A stretch of 64,000 nucleotides of DNA from Natribaculum luteum (lineage in GTDB: Archaea > Halobacteriota > Halobacteria > Halobacteriales > Natrialbaceae). The notes beneath the pieces are model-generated. The model saw only the letters and a list, made by a program, of their open reading frames with translations. It searched no databases and had not been told where the DNA came from. Of the stretch, positions 45,345 through 53,243 are shown one piece after another (positions within the stretch are counted from its first letter, which is position 1; every line of letters starts with the position of its first letter). The stretch is taken from the NCBI RefSeq assembly GCF_023008545.1, contig NZ_CP095397.1, positions 62,001-126,000 on the forward strand, in the 5' to 3' direction. Both the position numbers and the translations under genes were made by a program.

Positions 45345-46046
45345 TCAGCCGAAGATGAGCGTGGTCAGGTCGCCGGCCGTGGACGTCGCGTCGGCGTTCT
45401 GCTCGTTGACGTTCGAGGCGTCAGCGTTCTGCTCGATCGTCTGGTCGAGCGTCTGGTCGCCGGTGGTGCCGTCGCCGTCGCCGTCGCCATCTCCGTCGCC
45501 GTCAGCGGACGTATCACCCGGGAACGTACACTCGTCAGTGCCTGCTTTGACTATAACCTCCGAGATTGGCTCTTCAGACGTCCAACTGGCCTGATTCGGT
45601 TCGTTCGGTTCTTTGAATTGGACGTCGGTAATCGTAACGCCCATATCGTCGCCACCTTCTGGAACGAACTCGTTCCCGTTCCACTCGAATTTCACGAGGA
45701 GGTCGCCATCCGTATCGTAGAACTGGATGTTGCTAATCGCCGCGCCGTCAGGGTAGTCACAGTTTAGGACCGTTCCCTCGAACGGCGCTCCGTTGCCGTT
45801 ATCGCCGTTATCGCCATCCACGAGATCGCCGAATGCGTTCTGGACACCGATTTGATTCGCGTTCTGTTCGATCGTGTTCGCCTGCGTTACCTCCTGGGAC
45901 TGCGAGACGCCAGCCGCTGACGACCGCTTGTCGCCGTCGCCAGTCTTGTGCTTGTCGCCACCTGCGGCAGCTGTGCCGGCGAAACCTGCGAACACCATGC
46001 TGCCGACGAGCGCGAGCGTCAGTAGCACTGTGATTGACCTTTTCAT
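45345..46046 (-). CDS. Secreted Gln/Asn-repeat protein, curlin-like, 233 aa
   Basis: From MKRSITVLLTLALVGSMVFA a Sec signal peptide ends near AGTAAAGG. Residues 46-75 (SQSQEVTQANTIEQNANQ) and 195-229 (TTGDQTLDQTIEQNADASN) are Gln/Asn repeat half-units. Between them lies a beta domain (about 80-175) with two Cys, C96 and C173, possibly a disulfide, and a (DG)n spacer. The ends match the 140-aa neighbour closely. I infer a minor subunit or nucleator of an extracellular fibre; no homology search was possible. Confidence 0.8.
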   Translation of the reverse strand: MKRSITVLLTLALVGSMVFAGFAGTAAAGGDKHKTGDGDKRSSAAGVSQSQEVTQANTIEQNANQIGVQNAFGDLVDGDNGDNGNGAPFEGTVLNCDYPDGAAISNIQFYDTDGDLLVKFEWNGNEFVPEGGDDMGVTITDVQFKEPNEPNQASWTSEEPISEVIVKAGTDECTFPGDTSADGDGDGDGDGDGTTGDQTLDQTIEQNADASNVNEQNADATSTAGDLTTLIFG

Positions 46047-46055
46047 AGTTCTTGT

Positions 46056-46284
46056 TTGTCCGGGTGAACGCACACGCACTCGGCAGGTGATTCGATGGAA
46101 CGCGGATCGGCGAAGATCACCGCGCGTAATTTGCCGATCGTGTCTCTGCACCCTGCGTCGCGTGCGCGTTTCCCGGTCGAAATCGACCGTAGCAGGCCAT
46201 ATGAAGGCTGAACACCGTTCAAACTGATATCCACTAACTATATTATTCAATCCCTATTACCATCCGAAATTACAGACGTTCGAT
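46056..46284 (-). promoter_or_regulatory. Duplicated upstream region, copy 1 (233-aa gene)
   Basis: Blocks shared in order and spacing with copy 2: TTGTCCGGGTG (46056-46066), TCCCGGTCGA (46171-46180), CATATGAA (46198-46205), GATATC (46226-46231) and ATTACAGAC (46269-46277). CATATGAA reads TTCATATG on the minus strand and could be the TATA element, giving a leader of about 120 bases. A second, imperfect copy of ATTACAGAC and its next 70 bases lies 85 bases further out (46354-46420). Confidence 0.6.
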
Positions 46285-46420
46285 AGTTTCATACTGTTCA
46301 GTTACTGGAATTATACGGTCTCTGTCGGCGTATTGATTCGGGAATTGTCCCAGATTACAGACATTCAATCGCTTCTGTGGATTATATCACTGTAATTATA
46401 ACATCTCTGTCAGCGTATAG
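46265..46420. repeat. Two imperfect 85-base direct repeats
   Basis: The segment 46265-46337 and the segment 46350-46420 align with a constant shift of 85: both have ATTACAGAC, an AATTATA core and TCTCTGTC followed by GGCGTAT or AGCGTAT. The AT-rich repeats lie in the upstream region of the 233-aa gene. The remaining sequence up to 46683 shows no gene. Confidence 0.6.
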
Positions 46421-46722
46421 ACCGTTGCTACACGCGTCTCACGTCGAGTCGGTGAGAGACGAACCGAACGGGTGATTCGTCGTCGACGCAGTAGCCGTGT
46501 CAGTCATTACCTCAAGGCGGACACATCACACCACGTCAACGAGTGCCTTCCGACTCGAGGGGCTGGCTACACCGCTCGAGGACGGTCCGACGACGCCACT
46601 CGACGGCGTCTCGAGGTAACGTCGATTGGCGAGTCAAGCTATCAATTCGTGTTACTCAGCGATAGTTCGGGGACCGATCAGACGGCAAAAAATAAAATCG
46701 CTAATCGATCGGGGAAATCGGT

Positions 46723-47145
46723 TCAGCCGAGGTTGACAGCCGTCGCGGTGCCGGTCTGGCTGTTCCTGTTCGACGCATCGGCGTTCTGGGTGACGTTCTG
46801 GTTCACCGTCTGGTCACCAGTGGTGCCGATTTCGAGGTTAAATCCGTCGCCATCGTTCGGATCCAGGAGACTCGAGGTCCCCGCAGCAGAAGTTTGGCCG
46901 TTGTTGTTGTCATCCTCACTTATATCGACGTCGACCTCGAGTCCAGTGGATTCCTGCTCGGCATCCTGGTCAGCGTTCTGTACGACGATGTTCCCCTGTT
47001 TCACGTCCTGATCCTGATCGACGGTTGCAACTGCGTGGTCGCCATCCGATGTATCTCCGTCAGCGCCTGCAGCCGCCGTTCCGGCGAAGCCAACAAGCAG
47101 CAGGCTTCCGACGACTACGAGCGTCAGTACTGTGTGTCGTTTCAT
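46723..47145 (-). CDS. Secreted Gln/Asn-repeat protein, curlin-like, 140 aa
   Basis: Signal peptide MKRHTVLTLVVVGSLLLVGF ending near GTAAAGA. Repeat half-units at about 42-65 (VDQDQDVKQGNIVVQNADQD) and 107-137 (TTGDQTVNQNVTQNADASN, NSQTGTATAVN), joined by an acidic Asn-rich linker. It is a shorter paralogue of the 233-aa protein: same signal, same C-terminal TTGDQT and QNADASN. Same strand, separated by 676 bases that hold the neighbour's promoter region. Confidence 0.8.
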   Translation of the reverse strand: MKRHTVLTLVVVGSLLLVGFAGTAAAGADGDTSDGDHAVATVDQDQDVKQGNIVVQNADQDAEQESTGLEVDVDISEDDNNNGQTSAAGTSSLLDPNDGDGFNLEIGTTGDQTVNQNVTQNADASNRNSQTGTATAVNLG

Positions 47146-47154
47146 GGTTTTTGG

Positions 47155-47370
47155 TTGTCCGGGTGGACGCGCACGTGCGGTCGGACGGGACACGGTTCGT
47201 CGCGGATGGCTGCCGCTGGTCGTCTTCATCCGCGATTCACCCGCCGTTCGTGGCGCGTCTCCCGGTCGAGGCTCTCACCGGTGGTTCATATGAACCCAAA
47301 CCACGGTTTCAGCCGATATCTCGAGTTTGACCGCACTGTTTCGACTGATATTCGAAATTACAGACAATCG
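47155..47370 (-). promoter_or_regulatory. Duplicated upstream region, copy 2 (140-aa gene)
   Basis: Shares with copy 1 TTGTCCGGGTG (47155-47165), TCCCGGTCGA (47260-47269), CATATGAA (47287-47294), GATATC (47315-47320) and CGAAATTACAGACAATCG (47353-47370). Each block is about 10 bases closer to the start codon than in copy 1. The preserved order argues for a duplication of gene plus promoter and for common regulation. Confidence 0.6.
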
Positions 47371-47808
47371 GTCGATCGTGACCACCATACCAAAACTGGG
47401 TTGAGATTACGACAACGATGGACGACCGAATCTCGATTTTACGGGCGGTCTATGGCCTCGCTACCCGAAACACGCACTCCTATCCAACTCCTACTTTCCC
47501 CTACGCAACAGTTACTCGAGTGAACTAACAGCTACTCGCGATTGTGCCGTCACCGAGGGAGTCACATCGAGATGACTGTTGTGGACGCTCTCGGTCCATT
47601 TAGACCACGCTATCGCTATCGTGGGCCTATCGGCGGCCGTCGATCACCGAGGACATCGGGGAACGGCCCGAATCTGGGCCCGTAAGGGAGTGACTTCGGT
47701 GCTGGTAGCCTCCTTCTTCTCTACGACAACGTACAGATAACAAAGTCATTCATCCGGATACGATGGTTCGCAGTGCACAGACCTAGAAACAAAAGACCCT
47801 CACAGGGC
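47371..47808. other. Gene-free spacer before the large repeat protein
   Basis: Between the promoter of the 140-aa gene (minus) and the 544-aa gene (plus). Only very short frames exist (for example 36 codons from 47418) with no supporting features. Presumably regulatory; nothing else recognised. Confidence 0.4.
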
Positions 47809-47821
47809 ATTTCAAAGAAAT
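47809..47821 (+). promoter_or_regulatory. Perfect palindrome at the promoter of the 544-aa gene
   Basis: ATTTC-AAA-GAAAT, a perfect 13-base inverted repeat centred 20 bases before the ATG at 47835. Its core TTTCAAA is where a TATA box of a leaderless gene would sit, so a repressor bound here would block transcription. Inference from position and symmetry. Confidence 0.4.
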
Positions 47822-47834
47822 CGGAACACACAGA

Positions 47835-49469
47835 ATGACAGCACGGTCACGGATTACGACAGTTCTCGTCGTCGCGATGCTCGTCGTCTCGATGGTCGCG
47901 GCCGCGCCGGCGGCCGGGGTCGAAGAGGACCAAGAGCAGCCAAGCGAGGGCGACCTCGAGGTGACCGAAGACCAGGTCAGAAGTCCCGTCCAGGCACTCG
48001 AGGACGGCGAAGATCTCTATCTGGTCTTTGGCGCGGACCTCAACGGGACGTCCATCGAAGAGTACGTAGAAGCGCACGCGTCTAGTGACGGAATCGTCGC
48101 GACCTCGTCGTCGCAGGAGAACGTCAACCGGCAAGAGGGCGAGGCATCGTCGGCAGGGGCCAGCGCGGACGTCGTCCAGTACCAGGACGTCCAGCAGGTC
48201 AACATCAACGTCCAGGACAACGCGACTGCCATCTCCATCGACGGCGGAGAGGCGGAGGCGATTCAGGAGGCGACACAGTCGAACGTCAACCAGCAGACCG
48301 GTGAAGCGTCGGCAGCGAACGTCGCGCTCGACCCACAGGAGTTCAACTTCGAGAACGTCGGCAACGTCTACCTCGTCATGGGTGAAGGCAGCGCGCCGAC
48401 GTTCGACGGCTGGGTCGTCGCCGACAAGAAAGGGAAGGCGGTTTCCCAGAAAGCCTGGGCATCCGTCGCACAGGGCCAGGACGCCGGCCAGCTGAACTAC
48501 AACGAACAGAGCGTGTCGCTCGCGATCGCCGAGAACGGCAGTAACGCGACCACCTTCCAGCAGACGACGCAGTACAACGAGAACCGCCAGGAAGGTGCTG
48601 CGAACGCGTCCAACGTGTACGCGGGCTACGCCAAAGCCAGCGATCAGGTGTCCGCCGACGCCGCGTCCGGCGTCTACCAGGACCAGGACGTCGAGCAGAC
48701 CAACATCAACGAACAGAGCTACGCGGTCGCCATCGCGATCGGTGAGAACAGCACGGCAACGGCCGTCCAGCTCACCGAGCAGACCAACGTCAACCTACAG
48801 TACGGCACCGCGCAAGCGGTGAACGTGCTGAGCGCGATGGCCGGCATGAACACGGCGACTGCCGGCGGTGACGGCGGCAGCCCGGTTACGACGTTCGGCG
48901 AAGAGAAAGACGGTGGAAACGACGAGAAGAAACAAAAGAAGAAAGAGAAGGGCCACGACGTCGATGGCGGTGAACAGGTGGCCGAGGCGCGGGTCACCCA
49001 GTACCAGAACGCCACGCAGGTCAACGTCAACCTTCAGAATAGCGCTATCGCGATCGCGACGAACGGAAGCGACGCGACTGCTGTTCAGATCTCCTACCAG
49101 GAGAATATCAACACGCAGATCGGCTACTCCGAGGCGGTCAACGCCTACCTGGGTGGCGGCTACGCCCAGGAGGGTCTCGTCTACTCTGACCAGACGGCGG
49201 TCACGATCGACGGGAACGATGGAACTGGCGACCAGCTCGTGTCCTTCGACTACGACACGAATAGCGAACAGACCCAGGAAGTCGATCAGAGCGTGTCTGC
49301 AGTCGTCGAGCAGGTCCAGTTCATCAGACAACAGAACCTGAACGAACAGAGCGCCGCGATCGCGGTCGCCGACGACGGCGGTAACGCTGGCGCAGCGCAA
49401 GTGAGCATGCAGGCGAACGAGAACGTCCAGTTCGCCTCCGCCCAGGCGGCGAACTTCCAGGTCTGCTAG
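47835..49469 (+). CDS. Secreted protein with five curlin-like Gln/Asn repeats, 544 aa
   Basis: Sec signal peptide (residues 1-27, LVVAMLVVSMVAAAPAAG). Five repeats of about 51 residues lie at 113-163, 211-261, 279-331, 387-437 and 491-541, with a half unit at 93-109. The consensus is V-x-Q-x-Q-x3-Q-x-N-x-N-x-Q-x2-A-x-A-I-A, then G-x2-A-x-A-x-Q-x3-Q-x-N-x-N-x-Q-x-G-x-A-x-A-x-N. This is the spacing of curlin-type strand-turn-strand units. Linkers include two YLV-x-G segments and a Lys-rich loop (361-373). The last residue but none other is Cys. I infer an amyloid-like or beta-solenoid fibre subunit. Confidence 0.85.
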   Translation: MTARSRITTVLVVAMLVVSMVAAAPAAGVEEDQEQPSEGDLEVTEDQVRSPVQALEDGEDLYLVFGADLNGTSIEEYVEAHASSDGIVATSSSQENVNRQEGEASSAGASADVVQYQDVQQVNINVQDNATAISIDGGEAEAIQEATQSNVNQQTGEASAANVALDPQEFNFENVGNVYLVMGEGSAPTFDGWVVADKKGKAVSQKAWASVAQGQDAGQLNYNEQSVSLAIAENGSNATTFQQTTQYNENRQEGAANASNVYAGYAKASDQVSADAASGVYQDQDVEQTNINEQSYAVAIAIGENSTATAVQLTEQTNVNLQYGTAQAVNVLSAMAGMNTATAGGDGGSPVTTFGEEKDGGNDEKKQKKKEKGHDVDGGEQVAEARVTQYQNATQVNVNLQNSAIAIATNGSDATAVQISYQENINTQIGYSEAVNAYLGGGYAQEGLVYSDQTAVTIDGNDGTGDQLVSFDYDTNSEQTQEVDQSVSAVVEQVQFIRQQNLNEQSAAIAVADDGGNAGAAQVSMQANENVQFASAQAANFQVC

Positions 49470-49595
49470 CACCGATTTCGTCGCACACCCTCGAGATTCG
49501 AGGGCGTGACTGCGAAGATTTCTTTCGATACGTCACACACGAGGAGCGGAAGCTGTCGCGACTCTCGGAAGCAGTGACGACGCCTCGAGTCGCCC

Positions 49596-50336
49596 TTACT
49601 GGTTCTCGCCGTCGCCTCGATGTTCCGACAGCGCCTCCTCGATCGTCAACTCGCCCGTCGCGACGCGGCGTGCGAGCACCTCGTCGATCGCCCGGTTGGT
49701 CTCGCTTCGCTCGCGGGAGCGATCCTTGATCACCTGCAACTCGCCGGCCGTCGGTTCGACCTCGCGCGTGTCGACGACCTCCCCCTCGAGACGGGCGATG
49801 TTGACCGCCGCCAGGACGTCGCCCATCCCGCGCGTGCCGGTACCGAGGTAGGGCGTGGTGCCGGTTTCGTCGACGACTTCGACCCGGACGTCCTCGAGGT
49901 CGTTGACCAGTTGCGAACCCTGGAGGCGCGCGCCGTCGCCGATCCTGACGACGGGGTCGGGCGCGTCCGCGACCTCGCGTTCGATCACGTCGACGGCGTC
50001 GGCGAGTGGCACCTGGAACGCCGCGACGACGACGTCGCCGGCCAGCACGGCGATACCCGGTTTCCGTCCGGGGTCGACGCCGACGACGGTTCGACCGCCA
50101 GTACCCCGGAGTGCGGCCAGGGCCCCGTCGACGGCGCGTCTCGGCTCGTCCGGTTCGGCGACGACGGTCGGAACGGTCGCGAACGCGTCGGCGTGGCCCT
50201 CGTCGGTGACGACGACGGCTGTCCGGTCGGGAAGGTCGTCGTCGGGTTCGATCGTCGTGAAGGTCACGCCACGGTCGCGAAGCTCGCTGACGACGCCGTG
50301 GTAGACCTCGAAATCTTCCGTCGCGACGACGATCAC
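49596..50336 (-). CDS. RuvC/RNase H-fold protein divergent from radB
   Basis: 246 residues from a GTG (50336). Residues 1-75 form a small alpha/beta domain; from 83 the RNase H-like part starts with TVVGVDPGRKPGIAVLAGD, close to the RuvC first strand (Asp88). Further acidic candidates are Asp134 (RIGDGARLQG) and Asp173 (GMGDVLAAVNIARLEG, like the C-terminal RuvC helix). A helical tail follows. It is a conserved haloarchaeal protein to my knowledge without assigned function; nuclease activity is inference. Confidence 0.72.
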   Translation of the reverse strand: MIVVATEDFEVYHGVVSELRDRGVTFTTIEPDDDLPDRTAVVVTDEGHADAFATVPTVVAEPDEPRRAVDGALAALRGTGGRTVVGVDPGRKPGIAVLAGDVVVAAFQVPLADAVDVIEREVADAPDPVVRIGDGARLQGSQLVNDLEDVRVEVVDETGTTPYLGTGTRGMGDVLAAVNIARLEGEVVDTREVEPTAGELQVIKDRSRERSETNRAIDEVLARRVATGELTIEEALSEHRGDGENQ

Positions 50337-50425
50337 AGTCGAGGCTTCGCGCGCGGAGTGAATAAGCGTGTTCCGTCGGGTCCGGTTCCGGGGCCTTTTT
50401 GGCCGCCTGTCGCCCACCGTCGACT

Positions 50426-51127
50426 GTGAACGACGAGGCGATTTCGACCGGCTGTCCGCCGGTCGACGAGTTGCTCGGCGGCGGGTTCGAACGCGGCACC
50501 GTGACGCAACTGTACGGCCCGCCCGCCTCGGGCAAGACGAATCTCGCCCTCAGCGGCGCGATCGAGGCGGCCGCCGCCGGCGGTACGGCCGTCTACATCG
50601 ACACCGAAGGTGTCTCGGTCGATCGGTTCGAGCAACTGCTCTCGGCGCGGACCGACGACGTCGAAACCGTCGCCTCGCGGATCGTCCTCGAGGACGCACT
50701 CGATTTCGAGGAGCAGGCGGAGGCCGTTCGCGACGCCGAGGAGTTCGCCGAGCGGGCGGATTTGATCGTTCTCGACAGTGCGACCGGGTTCTACCGCCTC
50801 GAGCGGGCCGCCGACGCGACCGAGGGCGACGCCCTCAGACAGGTCACCCGGCAGATCACGCACCTCCTCTCGCTCGCGCGAAAACACGATCTGGCCGTCG
50901 TCGTCACCAACCAGGTGTTCGCCGACCCGGACGCGGATCGGACGCGCCCGCTGGGTGGAAACACGTTAGAACACTGGACCGGTGCCGTCGTCCGGATCGA
51001 ACGGTTCCGGGGTGGCAACCGGCGGGCGACGCTCGAGAAACACCGCTCGAAACCCGCCGGCGAGTCGGTGCAGTTCCAGATCACGGAGACGGGACTCGTC
51101 GGGAGCGGCGACGGTGCCGGCGTCTAG
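50426..51127 (+). CDS. radB: DNA repair and recombination protein RadB
   Basis: 233 residues from a GTG. Walker A GPPASGKT at 31-38, Walker B LIVLDSATGFYRLE, and the archaeal RecA-paralogue features STGCPPVDELLGGGFERGTV and VVVTNQVFADPDAD. There is no N-terminal HhH domain, which separates it from RadA. RadB assists RadA and Holliday-junction processing. It diverges from the RuvC-like gene across 89 bases. Confidence 0.95.
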   Translation: MNDEAISTGCPPVDELLGGGFERGTVTQLYGPPASGKTNLALSGAIEAAAAGGTAVYIDTEGVSVDRFEQLLSARTDDVETVASRIVLEDALDFEEQAEAVRDAEEFAERADLIVLDSATGFYRLERAADATEGDALRQVTRQITHLLSLARKHDLAVVVTNQVFADPDADRTRPLGGNTLEHWTGAVVRIERFRGGNRRATLEKHRSKPAGESVQFQITETGLVGSGDGAGV

Positions 51128-51130
51128 GCG

Positions 51131-51547
51131 TCACTCGAGAAATCGCGACTGAACGTCACCCGTCGGCATCATGCAGCGATCTTTCTTGCCGAACCACTGG
51201 TATCGGTGGTCGGCCACGAAGTCGTACGCCCAGTCACGGATCGGGCGTGGGACGAACCGAAACGGCGAGAGCAGCGCGTACGCGCCGCCGAGATGGCGAG
51301 CAATTCGAACGACAGCCGCGGACTTCACGTAGCAATCCTCGCCCTCGATCAGGACGATCGACTCGAGTTCGTCGGTCGGGAGGCCGTACCGCTCGAGCAG
51401 TTTCTGGCCGACGTCGGACTGCAGGGACGCGAAGCGAAAGGTTCCGTCCGGATCCCGTGGCACGATGAACTGTACGACGCCCTGACAGAGGTTGCAAACG
51501 CCGTCGAAGAGGACGATCGGACCGTCCTCGGTGATCTCCGCGCTCAT
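51131..51547 (-). CDS. DCC-family thiol-disulfide oxidoreductase (DUF393)
   Basis: 138 residues. The DCC signature is VLFDGVCNLCQGVVQFI with Cys18 and Cys21, followed by RFASLQSDVGQKLLERYGLP and a C-terminal WGKK-like FGKKDRC. Predicted thioredoxin-like fold. It is divergent from an HTTM gene; DUF393 and HTTM domains are often neighbours or fused. Confidence 0.92.
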   Translation of the reverse strand: MSAEITEDGPIVLFDGVCNLCQGVVQFIVPRDPDGTFRFASLQSDVGQKLLERYGLPTDELESIVLIEGEDCYVKSAAVVRIARHLGGAYALLSPFRFVPRPIRDWAYDFVADHRYQWFGKKDRCMMPTGDVQSRFLE

Positions 51548-51699
51548 CGAGTATCAGACGTTCGGACGGTCCGCAGTTGAGCGTTCCGGTCGGACAGGTG
51601 TTGGCCAGCAGGTGCAAGGTGAAACGAGCGTTTCAGTCTACAGAAAGAGTATCTATTTTTGACGCGAACGGCTGCGGACGGAGCCCCTCCAGACCAACG

Positions 51700-53235
51700 A
51701 TGGATCGACGGACACACCTCACACACGCGCGAAACTTGCTTGTTAGCGGACTCGATACCCTCTCGGACGGACTCGCTCGACGGGTCGAGGTCGATCTGCG
51801 CGCACTCGCGGCGTTCAGGATCGCCCTCGGGACGCTGTTGCTCGCCGATCTCGCGAGGCGAGCACGGCACCTCACCGCGTTCTACACCGACGCCGGCGTC
51901 TTGCCACGATCGGCACTGTTCTCCGATTACTCTGACGTCTACTCGCTTCACGCCGTCTCTGGCGAGGCGTGGGTGCAGGTGTTGCTCTTTCTCGTCGCGG
52001 GCGCGTTCGCCCTCGCCATGGTCGTCGGCTACCGGACGAGGGTCGCGACGCTCGTCTCGTGGCTGCTGCTCGTCTCACTTCACGTCCGTAACCCGATGGT
52101 CCTCAACGGTGGCGACGTCCTGTTGCGCGTGCTCCTGTTCTGGGCGATCTTCCTGCCGCTTGGCGAGCGGTGGGCGATCGACGCTCGTCGTCTCACCCGA
52201 GAGCGATCGACCGTCGCCAACGTGGCGACGATGGCGGTGTTGCTCCAGATGGTCATCATGTACGTGACAAACGCCGTGCACAAGACCAGCGGAGAGATGT
52301 GGCTAAACGGTGAGGCAGTCGTCTACGTCTTCAGTCTCGACAAACTCACGTTCCTGCTGGGAAACCACCTCGAGGAGTACCACGCGCTGCTCGAACTGTT
52401 CACGCACCTGTGGATCGCACTGTTGGTTCTCTCGCCGCTGCTCGTCTTGCTGACCGGCGTCCGTCGTGCGGTGCTCGCCTCGCTTTTCGTCGGGATGCAT
52501 CTCGGAATGCTCCTCACGCTCCGGATCGACCTGTTCCCGCTCGTGGTCGTCGCCGGACTCGTCCCGTTCTACCCACCCGTCGTCTGGGACGGCCTCTCGG
52601 CCTTAGCGTCTCGGTTCGGTCTCACTGACGCCCTCCGACGCCGACTCGAGCGACTCGAGGCCGTCGTTCCGGACGTCTCCACGCCAACGCTTTCTTCGCG
52701 GCTCGCTCGTGGGCGCGTCCTGTTTTCGACGATCCTCCCCTACGTCTTCCTCGTGCTCGTCGTCCTCTCGAGTGCCCAGTCGGTGGGCTACACCCAGGTT
52801 CCGGATCACGGAGAGACAGCCCTCGATGCCACCAAGATGGAGCAACACTGGCAGATGTTCGCGCCCGAGCCGCTACAGACGGACGGCTGGTACGTCGTTC
52901 CGGCGCGGCTGGAAAACGGATCCGAAGTCGACGCCTACCACGGGTCGCAGGTCGACTGGGACCGGCCACCGAGCGTCGAGAAGACGTATCCGACGTCCCG
53001 CTGGCGCAAGTACCTCTCGAACGTGTGGTCGGGTGACAACGAGAACCACCGGGAGTACTTCAGTGACTATCTCTGTGACCGCTGGAACCGCCAGCACGAA
53101 ACGAACGTGGAGAACCTGACGCTCTACTATATGAGACAGCCGTCGGAACCGTACAACGAGACCGAACCGGTCTACGACGTCGAGCTACACGAACACGAGT
53201 GTGCCGACGTCGAGACCGCTCCCGACGACCGGTAG
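51700..53235 (+). CDS. HTTM-domain membrane protein (gamma-carboxylase-like)
   Basis: 511 residues from MDRRTHLTHARNLLVSGLDT. The HTTM (horizontally transferred transmembrane) domain spans about 30-330: LAAFRIALGTLLLADLARRA, VLLRVLLFWAIFLPLGERW, IMYVTNAVHKTSGEMWLNG. A soluble tail from about 390 has EQHWQMFAPEPLQTDGWYVV, usual in this family. Related to vitamin K-dependent gamma-carboxylase membrane domains; the substrate is unknown. Adjacent DCC gene supports a redox-linked role. Confidence 0.9.
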   Translation: MDRRTHLTHARNLLVSGLDTLSDGLARRVEVDLRALAAFRIALGTLLLADLARRARHLTAFYTDAGVLPRSALFSDYSDVYSLHAVSGEAWVQVLLFLVAGAFALAMVVGYRTRVATLVSWLLLVSLHVRNPMVLNGGDVLLRVLLFWAIFLPLGERWAIDARRLTRERSTVANVATMAVLLQMVIMYVTNAVHKTSGEMWLNGEAVVYVFSLDKLTFLLGNHLEEYHALLELFTHLWIALLVLSPLLVLLTGVRRAVLASLFVGMHLGMLLTLRIDLFPLVVVAGLVPFYPPVVWDGLSALASRFGLTDALRRRLERLEAVVPDVSTPTLSSRLARGRVLFSTILPYVFLVLVVLSSAQSVGYTQVPDHGETALDATKMEQHWQMFAPEPLQTDGWYVVPARLENGSEVDAYHGSQVDWDRPPSVEKTYPTSRWRKYLSNVWSGDNENHREYFSDYLCDRWNRQHETNVENLTLYYMRQPSEPYNETEPVYDVELHEHECADVETAPDDR

Positions 53236-53243
53236 CGTCGCGA

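Noticed and set aside
46472-47011. A 179-codon plus-strand frame between and across the small repeat-protein genes
   Set aside because: It runs antisense through the 140-residue protein gene, lacks a promoter and has no recognisable domain.
48904-48975. Lys/Asp-rich stretch in the 544-residue protein as a frameshift or insertion
   Set aside because: The frame stays open, repeats on both sides are intact and in phase, so it is a linker between repeat units.
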